Source of the DNA: Triatoma infestans
Lineage: Eukaryota > Arthropoda > Insecta > Hemiptera > Reduviidae
Length of the DNA: 64,000 nt
Direction: 5' to 3'
NCBI GenBank assembly: GCA_011037195.1
Contig: JAAEAF010003347.1
Coordinates: forward strand, 82,430 to 146,429
In this document: piece by piece, positions 1 to 11,126 of the stretch
Layout: the number at the start of each line of letters is the position of its first letter
Numbering within the stretch: the stretch's first letter is position 1
The notes under the pieces: model-generated
What the model saw: only the letters and a program-made list of their open reading frames with translations
The model's database searches: none
What the model was told of the DNA's origin: nothing
Position numbers and translations under genes: made by a program

Positions 1-460
1 TTTAGTGAAGGGGAAACAGCCAAGTACTATAATTTAGGTCAATGGTACTGAAGAGACAATGGGACAAGTAACAGTTAGGATAAGACAATACACTCCCTCC
101 AGACATACCAGCATTATTTGAAAAGATTTGAACCAACAAGAGAAGGCATTCTTTCAGGACAGTCTGCATTCTGCTTTCAAACAAGAACAGTCTGAACTAG
201 ATACTGAACCAGAACACTTGTCTTGCGCTCTATGAAGAGTTTTGCACTTAATCTAGATAAATAATTGATATATAAACATAATAGTTGTGATATTATAAAA
301 GTACTTAAATTCACTCAGAGAATAATATATTTACGTATTTCCAAACAATGGTGATCTTTTACTTATTTCTAATACTTCTCTCTCTTTCTCAAACTTACAC
401 ACAAGCCCTTTACAAAACCGCTCACTACTGCATCACTGGTGTGATCACCAATCACATTTC
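1..460 (+). repeat. LTR-like repeat family B, copy 1 (partial)
   Basis: This stretch is similar along most of its length to the LTR at 12862-13271 and, in reverse complement, to 48392-48801. Shared blocks include the region around 150-175 (a gaaggcattctttcaggac-type run), the central aataatatatttac block near 325, and the cttacacacaagccctttac block near 395. The left end may lie before base 1. The right end stops near 455, where Penelope-derived sequence begins. It is probably a decayed solo LTR. No coding capacity was seen. Confidence 0.55.
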
Positions 461-483
461 AATAGCCTGCTTCTTTTTGTGGT

Positions 484-521
484 CATCGACCGGTTTCGGG
501 CGTTCGCCCATCATCAGGATG
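484..521 (-). ncRNA. Hammerhead ribozyme, minimal stem III type (core intact)
   Basis: Read on the minus strand it has, in order: stem I strand CATC; core CTGATGA; one unpaired T; stem II GGGC with loop GAAC and GCCC; core GAAA; CCGG; TC as the cleavage dinucleotide; and the second stem I strand GATG. A15.1-CCGG-U16.1 is self-complementary, so stem III is a palindrome with essentially no loop. That is the form known from Penelope-associated hammerheads that act as dimers. All universally conserved core bases are present. Activity is inferred, not shown. Confidence 0.8.
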
Positions 522-680
522 TTTTTTTTAAACAGTGTAATAACATAGGCTTGCACAGAGCAAATGCAGTTGATACACTCAGAGTGTGTAATGTATCAAT
601 GTGAATAGAGTGTTGATACAGAGTGTATCAACTGTATTTGCTCTGTGCAAATCTATGTTATTACACTGTTTAACAAAAAA

Positions 681-712
681 CATACTGATGATGGGCGAAC
701 GCCGTTCGATGA
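681..712 (+). ncRNA. Degenerate hammerhead ribozyme copy
   Basis: This is the partner of 484-521 in the opposite arm of the foldback. CTGATGA, the T, and the GGGC-GAAC stem II start are kept. The stretch that should hold the end of stem II, GAAA and CCGG is shortened to GCCGTTC, and the base before the core is A instead of C. It should be inactive. Confidence 0.65.
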
Positions 713-809
713 CCACAAAAAGAAACAGGCTATCATGGAACATGTCGTTGATGCTTTCCAGCTCTGCGGAACCAACCACAACAACAATTATTAATTACTT
801 ATCTTTATC

Positions 810-831
810 ATAATAATAATAATAATAATAT
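810..831. repeat. (AAT)n microsatellite
   Basis: About seven TAA/AAT units follow the foldback. Such tracts end several LINEs in this window (20342-20393, 33306-33325), but no LINE body was recognised beside this one. Confidence 0.7.
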
Positions 832-2779
832 TCTTTATTTTACGTCCAACACATATTTACATATGTACATAATAAATTAGAGTACCAGAAAAGGATCTAT
901 AACTCTAACTGAGATTCAAAACAAAAGAGTAAGCAGGGCTATTCCAATATTAGGAAAAGGACGAACAGAAAACCTAATACAAAATAAGATTAAAAGAGAA
1001 TTTTAGATAAAAACTTAGCTACTTAAGATATACTTAATTCTTTTATGTTTGCAATGAATATTTTTTACATTATACACACCTATATTTTTAATTAAATCAT
1101 TGTTACTTATTTCTGAGTTTAAGAAAAATCTTTCGCTTGTTTTATGACATCCTTAATGAAACTTATGTTTATAAATTATCTTAAACAACTTTATATATAT
1201 TTGTATAATTATTGAAATTGTATCTATACTGGGAAAGATAACCGTTTGGCATTTACATATATAAAGGAATCAACATCCATACTGGGCGACTCAATCACCT
1301 AATTACTTACTATCCAAGCGAATCGTGTGACCAACTTCGCCACAGACATTGTTGGTAAATATTGGTAAAATTACCTTTTAATAACTTATTAACTACTTCA
1401 ATTATTACTTATTAACTAATGAAATTGATAAATTTCATATATCATAAAAATGCCTTCATAACAGCTGGACACAACATTAATTAAATAAATCATTATTTCG
1501 GCAAATAATTCTATAAATAACATTTGGCTACTACTTATATCAGAAGGCGGAATTGATTATTATATTCTAACCTGCAAACGCAGAATATTAGAAACGTTAT
1601 TTTGGTAATGATTGCTTTTCGACCTCTGCCTACAGATTATTAAAGTTTATATTTAAAAAAGAGAAAAATTTATAAATTGTGAATTGGATAAAAGAGGGAG
1701 GTATAGTCAGTGAATTTCAGTTTTGAATATCGAGGGGAGAAAAAGATATATTTAATTTTCAGCTAGAAAGAATTCGTAATGTAATAGAAACCAGACAAAA
1801 AAAAAGTTTGATTGTTTTGAGATGTTGAATTGTTAAAAGACATGTTTTGAATGTGGTGATCGATGTCTGCTTGTCGTATCAGATTGTTGTAGGTGATGGA
1901 CAGCTCCTATATACTGTTTGCCGATTGAATAAAATGTGTTAAACATCCACCCTTTAGATCCCACTTTGTTTTATGGATTTAAATGGGAACAACGAATTGG
2001 CCAGGGTAAAATCTCTATCGCTTCTTTGTTGCTGAAATCCTGGCAATAAGAGAGCTATCTGGAAGATATTGCCAGCTATCAGAGCGATTAATGATCTTAC
2101 AATTTCGACGATATGCAGATGAGCCTGCTTGTTGAAGGGCATATGAAATTAAACCCAATATCTCTGCATCCTCAAATCCTAACTTATCGAATAAATTATT
2201 CTTCCAGATTTAGCTGTTCTCTGAATTCTCTTTCATTCGTTGTGATCCGAAATATCGAAAGGAAATATTCTAGGGCTCTGCAATATATCTTCTACAGCCT
2301 CTTCACTCATTCGTTACCATATTTGCAGGTAACATTACTTTTCTTTATTCAGATCTGGATTCCTAAACATCTTTAAATGAACTGGAACTTGGAGAAAACT
2401 GGGAAATTTAAAGTGAATGAGAGCAAGAACATGGTGTTGAACTTGCTTACTCGACCAAGCGAAAGAATTGCAAAATGAATAGGGTCTCTACAAATCCAAA
2501 ATTCTTCATCAAAGAAACGAACCACATCGACGAATTATAGAAACGAAAATCTCTTAACTTTTCACTCTAGTCCTCTCGTCATACAATAGACCACTTTTTA
2601 CATTTCAGACTGTCCTTCTCGCTGACTAAAGCTTCAATGCTCGCGGGACTTGTTGAATCATTAGAAAACCCACTAAATTTTCTTTTTTAAATTTTTTTAG
2701 GGCTTAATACTGTTTATCGCTCCTCACATATATGCATGTTTTATTTGCGTAGTCAACTTATCTGCTGATTGTAATTTTT
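832..2779. other. AT-rich DNA without recognisable gene
   Basis: Only short open frames without known motifs are present, and no clear repeat partner was found inside the window. It is probably old, decayed intergenic or repeat DNA. Confidence 0.6.
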
Positions 2780-2900
2780 ACTTTCTCTTACTCCTAGTAA
2801 GAGGAAGTATTGTAATAGTGTCAAATTTTCGATATCGATTTTTCACTGGAAGTATCCGTTTTGAGATCCCCTGAGTCCAAAAAAATGGTTTTTAGCAAAT

Positions 2901-2953
<53 letters not shown>

Positions 2954-3772
2954 ATGTGAAAAGCATAGCTCAAAAACGAAAAACCGTAGAAAGTTGAAAC
3001 TTGATGTTACGTTTAGGTATCACAATGGGATCTGACGGTACGTTATTTGTCAAAATTCCTCAATCGGAAGTACCACTTTACTAGTTGGTTTTTTACGTTT
3101 TTGCGATTTTCTCAAAAATGCTCCAACGATTTTCTTTAAACTTGGCGTATCAACTACACATACAAAGAGCTACAACTTTTATTTGAAACATTTCTTTTAT
3201 TGGGAAAATTCATTTAAGAGCACTTCTGGGGGAGGGGGGTTAGGCTTTCATGTAAAGTGCTATTTCAGTTTATTAGAGAATTCTGTCGTCTAAATAATGT
3301 TTAATTGAATTAAATATGTGGTTGGAATTCCGTGTTTGAAAGAAATCGAATAACCGGAAGTGCTTTTGTTTTAACGCTTTACTAAATGATTTTTTCCACT
3401 TTTTAGCGATTTTTTGAAAAATGGCTCCGACAATTTTCTTGAAACTTCGTATATTAACTAAACATGCAAAGATCTACATCTTTTATTTATAACATTTCTC
3501 TGGTCAAATTCATTTAAGGGCACTTTTAGGGTAGGGGGGTTACAGCTTCCTCTAAAGTGGTATCATAGTTAATTATACAATTCTATCATTTAAACAGAAT
3601 TAAATTAAAAATAAACAGATGGCCAAAATTCCAAGTTTTAAGAAAATTAGTAAGCCGGAAGTGCGCTTTTACTGAACAGTTTTTTTCAGTTTTCGACGAA
3701 TTTCGATATAGTGTGTTACACAAACTATAACATTTGTCAATTATAATTTGGAGAACAGGAGTAAGAGAAAGT
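2780..3772. mobile_element. 1-kb element with 15-bp TIRs and internal tandem units
   Basis: The ends are perfect inverted repeats: ACTTTCTCTTACTCC at 2780-2794 and its complement at 3758-3772. Inside are a GT/GTAT microsatellite (2902-2957) and about two and a half imperfect units of roughly 290 bp (starts near 3064, 3353 and 3654). Each unit has an aagtg...ttttac block, a gcgattttctcaaaaatg-type block, an aacttttatttgaaacatt block and a G-rich ggggaggggggtt tract. It has no coding capacity, so it is non-autonomous. Related pieces lie at 8563-9560, 27770-27879, 33770-33940, 47270-48060, 48960-49400 and 59125-59240. The class is unclear and no TSD was identified. Confidence 0.6.
2902..2957. 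repeat. (GT)n(GTAT)n microsatellite
   Basis: Uninterrupted GT dinucleotides are followed by about five TATG units. Related copies of the host repeat carry a GT-rich tract at the same place (8707-8740, 47380-47405), so the tract is an integral and length-variable part of that element. Confidence 0.85.
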
Positions 3773-3797
3773 TGTGTGTGTGTCTTACACCAAGTTG

Positions 3798-3990
3798 TTT
3801 TTTTTTTTTTTGGCCCCGCTCGGAGCCTTCTACCATCTCCCGGATAGTATTCTTTCGTTATAGACAACACTGTCGATTCCCAGATAATGAGCTGTAGAGA
3901 CTTCTAGAACAAAATCTAAAAGCAACACTGCTCGACACGATACCGGGGCCTCCGCGTGGGATCCATCGCGCTATCACTGAGCTACGTATT
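3798..3990 (-). repeat. tRNA-derived SINE, family 1
   Basis: On the minus strand a tRNA-like head begins near 3990 with gtagctcagtgatagcgc, which fits an A box. A body containing ctacagctcatta and gacagtgttgtctataacg follows, and then a poly-A tail (T run at 3798-3811). The same family lies at 54113-54546 (+) and 42500-42640 (-). The B-box region (ggccccggtatcgtg) has drifted from GGTTCGAGTCC seen in the 54-kb copy. It is a dead copy. Confidence 0.7.
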
Positions 3991-4739
3991 TCCTTTCCTC
4001 AGTGCTACATTGTTAAATATCAATAATACAATGTAACTAAAAATAAAATAAGTAAATAAATATTCTATTTCATATTAAAAATGTTAATTCTGGTAAAAAT
4101 AGAGTAAATTTTAACTAAAGTTTAATTGCAAACTTTGCTTTATTAATTAAAAAGTAATTTGGCAACAACATTGTTTTATTTTATTTTTTTAAATTCCTAA
4201 AGAGATAAAAGTACAACGTTAGATATTTAGTAACAAAATCTTTTAGCTCAAAGGGAAGTATGGCGTGTTGGACACAAAAAATTTAATTAAGGTTGTTATT
4301 TAATTCCTTTCTCATTCATTATGTATAATGGAAGGCTAGGTGAAATTATACTTGTTAAAATGGGAATTAATGTTTGGCCAGTGAAATTACGTTCAGTGCT
4401 AATTAATCCTACTATTGTCGTTGACATCTAATGACAGGGAAATCATGATCTGTTTGAAGTACGTATAATTTTAAATTAATGTGGTCAAAAAAGCTTATTG
4501 AATTTTGTTAATGATAACATAATTTTGACCTTGTAAACGTACTAAGGTACTTTTATAAATTACTCAAAAAGTAACATAATCGATATTAACAGCACTGGTG
4601 AATTCTTCGTAGTGAAACTTACATTAAAAGGCATTTTAGAGACGATTGGGCGTCACCATTGCTCCTCAGAAAAATAAAACCATTTTTACCATCTGATTCA
4701 AATATTCTTTGGCTCTACTGAAACGCTTTTTTATACCAG
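3991..4739. other. AT-rich DNA, nothing recognised
   Basis: No open frame with known motifs and no repeat partner was noticed. It ends where an LTR-like repeat starts. Confidence 0.55.
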
Positions 4740-5030
4740 TGTAACAACGAGAGAGCGGTTGAGATTCTCTTGTTCTCTTTGCTGTTCGCCCTCTTGTTTA
4801 TAGCGACGGACAGTCCATAAAACACAGTTCAACAGTTAGACACAGTTGAGAATTCAGTTCAATACATCCAATCGCTTCTGACCACTCTACTTTAAACATT
4901 TCTTTATTGGAAAGTCCAGGCAGTCTGTCTCTACTTATTAATATATTAGTTAACCAGTATTAACCAAGTCTTCTTCTTAATTCATCAACCACACAAATTC
5001 TCTCCACCCTACACATCCATTATATATATA
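4740..5030 (-). repeat. LTR-like repeat family C, minus copy
   Basis: Reverse-complemented, it begins tataatggatgtgtaggg and ends cgttgttaca. It contains aaagaaatgttta(a/a)gtagagtggtcag and ttatggactgtccgtcgctat blocks that recur at 5045-5279 (+) and 47535-47846 (+). TG...CA-like limits, a promoter-like core and no coding potential suggest a solo LTR. The class is inferred. Confidence 0.55.
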
Positions 5031-5044
5031 TATTTTTTTTTTTT

Positions 5045-5279
5045 TAAACACTGGTTAACTAATATATTCATAAATAGAGACTATACAATAAAGAAATGTT
5101 TAAGGTAGAGTGGTCAGAAGCGATTGCATGTATTGAACTCAATTCTCAACTGTGTCTAACTGTTTAACTGTGTTTTATGGACTGTCCGTCGCTATATTTA
5201 AACAGCTTCTCCCAGTCCAGTCCGAGAGGGCGGTTGAGATTCTCTTGTTCTCTTTGCTGTTTGCTCTCTTGTTGTTACA
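5045..5279 (+). repeat. LTR-like repeat family C, plus copy
   Basis: This is a second copy in opposite orientation to 4740-5030, separated by an AT/T-rich spacer. It runs from cactggttaactaatatatt to cttgttgttaca. It lacks the first 40 or so bases of the family. The pair forms a head-to-head inverted arrangement. Confidence 0.55.
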
Positions 5280-6341
5280 CCAGTCGAAACCGCTTTATGT
5301 TGGGAACTGTTCCATCATGTTTCCAGGCAGTGGTGCAGAAAGTTTTAGTATTTTGCAAATCTAATTCAGCTAATTGTCTTCTACAAGCCTTTCAATCAAT
5401 AAACAAGGTCACAAGTCTTGTAGATCATCTTGTAATTGAACCAACTTGCAGGAGATATTGTTCCTAAGAATTGGAATTTTCCGTGCGCTAAAAAAAAGGA
5501 AACAATTACGATCAGAGGAAGTACAGAGAACTTAATGTAATATTTTCTTAAGTACGTAAACTTTGACAGTAGACGTCCAGTGAAGTTCAAACTGAGACAG
5601 TAGGTCGGAGGCAAATCTAGATAATTCATGTCTCCCTTCATATTTTCGCACGAAAAGAAAAAAAATTAAGAAGGTTACTTGGTTTTTTGCAGTTTCGAAA
5701 GGTTTAAAACTCCCAACATATTAGTAGAAACTTTGACACTGAAGCTCAAATATGGTTGGACTAATCTAAAAGCAATATTAGGTATGTATGGCATGTGTGA
5801 AGAAGTAATTGAGCTACTATCTCGCCATCACTAATGATCTTTAACGTTTCTATGGAACATCAAGGAATGAGTGGTTAAGGATTGAATTAAGAAGTGAGGA
5901 TTCTAATAGGAAATATAAAGATACATCTTCTCATAATCATTCAGAAGCGCATGCACTCCTCAAATAAGAATCAAATTCAAATCCTCAAATTCTCAAATCA
6001 CAATAGTCCGTTTGCTACTTTGGGTCCTTGGAATCATAATGGATTAATGCTAGCGGCCATTTAGTAAATGATTAAGCCAGTCTAAGATCCGGTACGTGAA
6101 TGGCTTATCTCCTTAAGATTCATGATATTCGCTCTTATGATTATGGCAGGATGATGATAATGGAGATAGTGTTGAAATGAAGACTATTTATTGGTAAATG
6201 TTTTCAACTAGCAATATTCGCACAATAATCGGTTGCGATAATGCCTCTGCGCAAAGCTAGGATCATCCCCCCCCCCGCCAGTAATGTTGAGTACTTGGGA
6301 GACCACTTGTTTAGGTCTACTTTTAGGTAGTTATAAGCTGT
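5280..6341. other. Unassigned AT-rich DNA
   Basis: No coding or RNA gene was recognised. A short C run (6269-6278) lies near the end. Confidence 0.5.
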
Positions 6342-6612
6342 TATGTATAATACAGATTTTCTTCATAAAAACACCGACGGATTGTATTAAAGTTGATATA
6401 AGATCTATGAAATATAAGACCTAACACTTCTGTTTGAAATCTTTGTTCTAGAAAGTTCAGTTAAGGAGGCTTTGGGATGGTAGATAAGGTTATTCTTACT
6501 TCTGGTTTTATCAAGTTTAGTTTCCAATAATGATTCATTGTTGAGCTATGCTGTCCACACATACACACAGACCACTTTCTAAAAACCACTATTTCGTACT
6601 CAAGGGACATCA
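6342..6612 (+). repeat. Dispersed repeat fragment
   Basis: 6342-6510 resembles 9530-9650 (gatataaga(t/a)ctat(g)aaatataaga block). 6506-6610 resembles 10928-11045, with the shared run gttgagctatgctgtccaca. The two blocks also occur in the composite at 8563-11126, so this is probably a piece of the same TIR-bounded element family. It is followed at 6762-6780 by an A-rich tract. Confidence 0.5.
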
Positions 6613-6924
6613 AAACAATAATCTAATCAAGGGAAGTGACATCATTATTATAGAAACTGCAGCACCACTTTTCAAGGTAAACTGCAGTTGCCAGGTTAGG
6701 GGCCACCTTATGGGCGAGTATGCACTTGAGCCCAGGTACCGCCCATTCAGTGTGGCTTGTCAAAAAAAAAAAAAAAAAAATTATAGTTACGTAATTTAAT
6801 GAGGAGATATAATTGAATGAGGAGCGGTGATGTTACATGTATGGTGTTGGCACTTTAGACTCTTACTAGTTCTAACCACCGTTTTATTGATTAGCTAGCT
6901 GGCAGAGAGTCGAGTGGCGCCTAT

Positions 6925-7490
6925 AATGGAGTTGATGAGGAGAGAAATTGGGATTGATTAATTAGACCGAGATATGAAGACACTGTTATAATATAGCTGT
7001 AAGCTTACACAAACTGCACTGGACATGTAATGATTTTTATAGAATAAAAGGTGGGAGTAGAGATATGACACGATGTGATGTATATGGTTGAATCTGATAG
7101 ATCGATATCTAGATCTCTCACTGGCTTATATACAGGTTCTCCCCACTCTAGCCTGCTTAAGTCAGAGAGTACCAGAGAGAGTCTGTTTTCTCTCGGTCGG
7201 GCAGAGAAATTAGTTTTGATTAATTAGACGAGATATGAAGACACTGTTATAATATGGCTATAAGTCTACACTAACTGCACTGGACTTGTAATGATTTTAT
7301 AGAATAAAGGGTTAGAGTAGAGTTATGACACGATGCGATGTATATGGTTGAATCTGATAGATCGATATCTAGATCTCTCACTGGTTTATATACAGGTTCT
7401 CCCCATGCTAGCCTGCTTAAGTCAGAGAGTACCAGAGAGAGTCTGTTTTCTCTCGGACGGGCTTGTGTTCTCTCTCTTGCCATTACAGCG
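6925..7490 (+). repeat. Tandem duplication of LTR-like repeat family D
   Basis: Two units of 261 bp period lie head to tail (gatatgaagacactg at 6971 and again at 7232). They share blocks such as gatagatcgatatctagatc and gtaccagagagagtctg. The unit contains a TATA-like ttatatac and starts tataatggagttga, like families C and D elsewhere. A third copy lies at 8781-9102. It looks like LTR sequence. The tandem pair could reflect LTR-LTR recombination or local duplication. Confidence 0.6.
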
Positions 7491-8562
7491 CCCAAATGCG
7501 ACTACTAATGGTACTATTGAGTCCAACTTTTGTTTGTCACATTGATTTCATTATACATAATAATGAAGACTTCTCAGAGTATATGGAACAATACATTGGC
7601 AGTCCAAACAATACATTAGGATAAGGGAAATAACGTTTTCTCTCATATCGATACTTTTCATTTTTTTCCTTCCATTCTTTCAAGTTTTTGAAATATTGTA
7701 AGTTTTTTTCACTTATATGTATTTACTTTGAAATATTGATCTTCCGATCTTTTATACGTATGAAAAAACAAACCAAAGCGCAGATATAGAAAAAAAAAAC
7801 TCTTTCTTACAAATAAACTGTTAGAGCTAAAGAAAATGGAGAAAAGTTATATTGTAAAAACAATTTTTATCTAAACAATATATCAATCTGGTGGTAAAGT
7901 GTCTGCAAAAGTTTCAAAACCCACCTGTGTACTCTAACAAACATTCTCATTCTCTTCTTTATGGTTACTTTTCTTTTATTTATTTTTTTTTTTCTTACAG
8001 AAACGTAACTTTAAAACTTTGAAGAGAAAACTTAAACAACTCATCATTTCTTTTTTATTTTTTATTTTTTTAAATAAAAAAAAAGTAGCTTTTTTGATTT
8101 ATTACTCCTTGTTTTTAAATCATAATTATTACAGCCTTGTATGAGATTTACTTCTTAATGTCCAGTTTTATTTAGAAATTATATGCCTAAATTTTGCATG
8201 ATTATTTAATAGATTAATGTGACTAATAGATTTAACTTAACTTGGGATTGTTACTTCCGATTCGGATCACTTTGTTGAATAACACTTTTACTATTGAAGA
8301 ATTACTCTTACTCGGGTAATTTTTCTCATTATGTAAAATTTCTTCTTCATATACAACTAATTTAATGGACATAGTTATTAATTAATTTATATTTTTTTTT
8401 TTTTTTAAGATCGCATCCAAAAACTCATCAGCCTTTTTGTATAATGTAGAAATTAGCTTTTTACTACCATATTTTTTGTTAAAATGGATATAGAACGTAT
8501 GAAAACCAGAAAGTTGGCACACAAAAAATACGAAATGCATATTATTATGATTGCAATCTAAT
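7491..8562. other. AT-rich DNA with homopolymer runs
   Basis: Poly-T and poly-A tracts are frequent (for example 7985-7995 and 8394-8407). No gene or clear element was seen. Confidence 0.5.
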
Positions 8563-8667
8563 TTCTTTCTTACTCCTAGCAAAATAGGAAGGATTGCGAA
8601 ATGTATCACATTTTTGATATCGAGTTTTCACCGGAAATACATGGTTTGAGGTCTTCTGAGGCTGAAA

Positions 8668-8672
8668 AATTG

Positions 8673-8699
<27 letters not shown>
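8668..8699. repeat. Long T homopolymer
   Basis: A run of about 31 T lies inside the 1-kb element family, where the other copies have a short A/T tract before the GT microsatellite. Confidence 0.8.
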
Positions 8700-8703
<4 letters not shown>

Positions 8704-8780
8704 AATGGTATGTGTGTGTATGTCCGTATTTTATGCATGTGAACAGTATAGCTCAAAAATGAAAAATCGGAGTAAGTTCT

Positions 8781-9102
8781 ATAATAGGGTTGTTGAGGAG
8801 AGAAATTAGGTTTAATTAAATGAACAAGATATGCTGACACTAATATAATATAGCTAAGTTTACACTAACTGCACTGGACTTTATAATGAAAACTGATAGA
8901 ATGAATGGTGAGAGTAGAGATATGACAGGATGCAATGTATAGTTGTATGGTTGTATTAAAAGATAATCTCTAGATAGATTCCAATTGGCTTATATATACA
9001 GATTCTCCCATTCTCGCCTGCCTAAGTCAGTGAGTAGTCTCTGTTAACCAGAGAGAGCCTCTCTTCTCTCTGCTGTGGTTGCATTATCTTTGCGATATTC
9101 AA
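8781..9102 (+). repeat. LTR-like repeat family D, third copy
   Basis: It starts tataatagggttgttgagg and shares the ctaactgcactggact and gtagagatatgaca blocks with 6925-7490. Host repeat sequence resumes at 9103 (aaattttgacatt), continuing what stops at 8780, so this is an insertion into the 1-kb element family. The flanks share only ttc, so the TSD is not clear. Confidence 0.55.
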
Positions 9103-10020
9103 ATTTTGACATTCTTTTTGGGTATTCCTATGGGTTCTGATAGGAAGTTATTTGTTAAAATTCCACAACCAGAAGTATCATTTTACTGTATGGATTATTA
9201 ATTTTTTTTTTTTTGCGATTTTATCGCAAAACGGCTTCAACTATTTGTTTAAACTAAGTATATCAATTATATGATTGCTACAAATTTTATTTGAATCAAT
9301 TCTCCGGGATAATTCATTTAAGGGGATTTTAGAAGGAGTGGGATTATGTTTTCCATTGAAGCGCTATTTTTAGTCTATTATACGATTTCTTGATCTAAAT
9401 AATATTAATTAGAATAATTAAATATGTTGTCAAAATTCCGAGTTTGAAGAAAAAAAAATCGGTTGCTCGAAAGTGTTTTTTTTACTGAGCAGTTTTTTTT
9501 TTCAGTTTTATGCGGTTTGCTTCGTAAAAACGGATTTTATTAAATTTGATATAAGAACTATAAATATAAGATCTAACATTTGTGTTTGAAATTTTTGTCA
9601 CAGGTAAGAAGGTTTAATTTAGGTTGGGAGGTAAGGTTATGCTTTCTTCGTGTTTTTTTTTTTTTGCATTAGCTTCTAAGTTATTTCTGCCCTGCATTAT
9701 ATATTTATTCTCTATCCATATTTTGGGCAAATTGATTAATATCAAATATAGCCAAAACTATTCAGACCATCTAGCCTTAGTCCCCTTAACATCCCTCATA
9801 CTATCTTCATATCCTACATATTTTATCACATTTTCAACTTACAACTAGATTATCGATTCATACCAATTAAATACATCCATACAAGCTTTCATACCAAAAA
9901 ATACTGGCATTCCAATGAATACAATCATTCTAAACCACAATCATTTCACACCTAAAATAACATAGGATGATGTGCTCGATATTCCTCGCACCCATTTTTC
10001 TTAAAACTAAGTTAAAATTG

Positions 10021-10777
10021 CATCGATATAGACATAATAGGACAATCGTTCAGAGCCGTGGAGGAAGCGTTTCTAGCTCTGAAAGGCCCAGCTAGAAGGA
10101 TCAACGAAAATGGTACATGGTCACATGTCGGGAATAGACCAACCACAAGTAAGTGACAATTGGCTGCCACACATTTGAAAATGTGAACGAGTTGTAAACG
10201 CAGATAATGACGTGTCAGCCGAAATAAAGCGAAGGATTGTAGCGGCTAACAGATGCTTCTTTGGGCTTTGGAAGCACATGGGAAATCACCTGATAGCAAG
10301 GCAGACGAAACTGTGATTGTATAAGACCCTGATCCGCCCATTCTTGACATACGGCTCCGAAACCTGGACCACATCTAAGATGGGCCTCCTAGTTTTCGAA
10401 AGGAAAATACTGCGGCCAATTTTCGGCCCAGTACGTGTGGGACAGGAGTGGAGGTCTCGAACGGATCAGGAGCTGTTTAAAGAAATAGATGTGGTCAAAT
10501 TTATGAAGTTAGCTAGGCTTCAGTGGGCTGGACATGTGGTTAGGATGAGGGATGGGGACATTCCGAAAAAGGTAATGAACGAGCACTTCCATGATGCGAG
10601 GAGAGTGGGGAGGCCGAAGCTGCGTTGGATGGACAGTGTTGCTGTTGATGCGAGGACGGTATTGGATACCACGAACTGGAGAGCAGCCGAACAGAACAGA
10701 ACTAACGCGGAAACTGGTTGAGGAGGCCAAGACTCAGCAATGAGTTGTAGTGCCGCCGAATGATGATAATGATGATG
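10021..10777 (+). mobile_element. 5'-truncated RTE-type LINE with TSD
   Basis: The insert is bounded by a perfect 12-bp direct repeat, AAGTTAAAATTG, at 10009-10020 and 10778-10789. It ends in an ATG/TGA microsatellite (gaatgatgataatgatgatg), as such elements do. The 5' break falls just before the catalytic YADD of the RT (the sequence opens with DIDIIG). The paralogue at about 43625-43650 supplies the empty site. Confidence 0.85.
10022..10723 (+). pseudogene. C-terminal part of LINE reverse transcriptase (RTE-like)
   Basis: The reading frame starts DIDIIGQSFRAVEEAFLALK, the residues that directly follow YADD in this family. After a damaged stretch (about 10100-10190) it continues with sAEIKRRIVAANRCFFGL, an in-frame stop near 10314, then LYKTLIRPFLTYGSETW and the tail motif LARLQWAGHVVRM...GRPKLRWMDSV to a stop at 10721. 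In the family this region is the thumb and C-terminal domain behind the RT, found in many insect genomes as 'endonuclease-reverse transcriptase'. The piece has no endonuclease and no catalytic residues, so it is dead on arrival. A similar, more decayed piece is at 17460-18000. RTE is the best assignment by memory of insect homologues; CR1-like is the alternative. Confidence 0.8.
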
Positions 10778-11126
10778 AAGTTAAAATTGTATGCACTATT
10801 TACACAACAATCATTCTACCATTCGCACAGGTGCCGGGATAGCCAATCCCGGCTCAGACCCTCCCCTCCAAGAGAAGGTGGCTCTCAAAATTAAAATAGT
10901 GCAGGAAGACTTCTTGCACGACCAAAAGTCTTCGTGGTTTTATTAAGTTTAGATTCCCATAGTGATTCAGTGTTGAGCTATGCTGTCCACACATCCACAC
11001 AGACCATTTTCTAAAAATCACTATTTCGGACTCAAGGGACATCAAAACCTGTATTTCCGGCGAAAACTTGATTTTGAAGATTTGACAAGATCACAATATT
11101 TCCTCTTATAAGAAGTAAGAGAAAGA

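Larger units (their letters stand above)
461..780. repeat. Foldback palindrome made of two Penelope-type tails
   Basis: The left arm (about 462-580) and right arm (about 605-760) are imperfect reverse complements for roughly 120 bp. Both carry the block agcctg(c/t)ttctttttgtgg, the ribozyme-like block, and the ttgcacagagcaaat block. The centre is a short tgatacactc-type palindrome. The same sequence occurs singly at 26700-26890 and 37515-37665, and as another foldback at 58625-59035. The repeated unit is interpreted as the ribozyme-bearing tail (pseudo-LTR) of a Penelope-like element, joined tail to tail. Confidence 0.7.
9651..10870 (-). repeat. Poly-A retroposon family E, copy 1 (split)
   Basis: The T run at 9651-9664 (poly-A on the minus strand) is followed by gcattagct and a body that continues to about 10870, where the block gtgccgggatagccaatcccggctcag lies. 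It is split by the LINE at 10021-10777. The unsplit paralogue is at 43276-43710. On the minus strand the head is GC-rich (gagccgggaggtggctagcc in the paralogue) without a clear B box. SINE or LINE 3' end is undecided. Confidence 0.6.
8563..11126. mobile_element. Nested composite on the 2780-3772 element family
   Basis: The start (tttctttcttactcctagc) and end (gaagtaagagaaag, 11112-11125) resemble the TIRs of the 1-kb element. The interior 8565-8780 and 9103-9560 matches its body. It is interrupted by an LTR-like repeat (8781-9102), by a poly-A retroposon (about 9651-10870) and, inside that, by an RTE-type LINE (10021-10777). The order of insertion follows from the nesting. That both outer ends belong to one copy is an inference. 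Confidence 0.4.
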
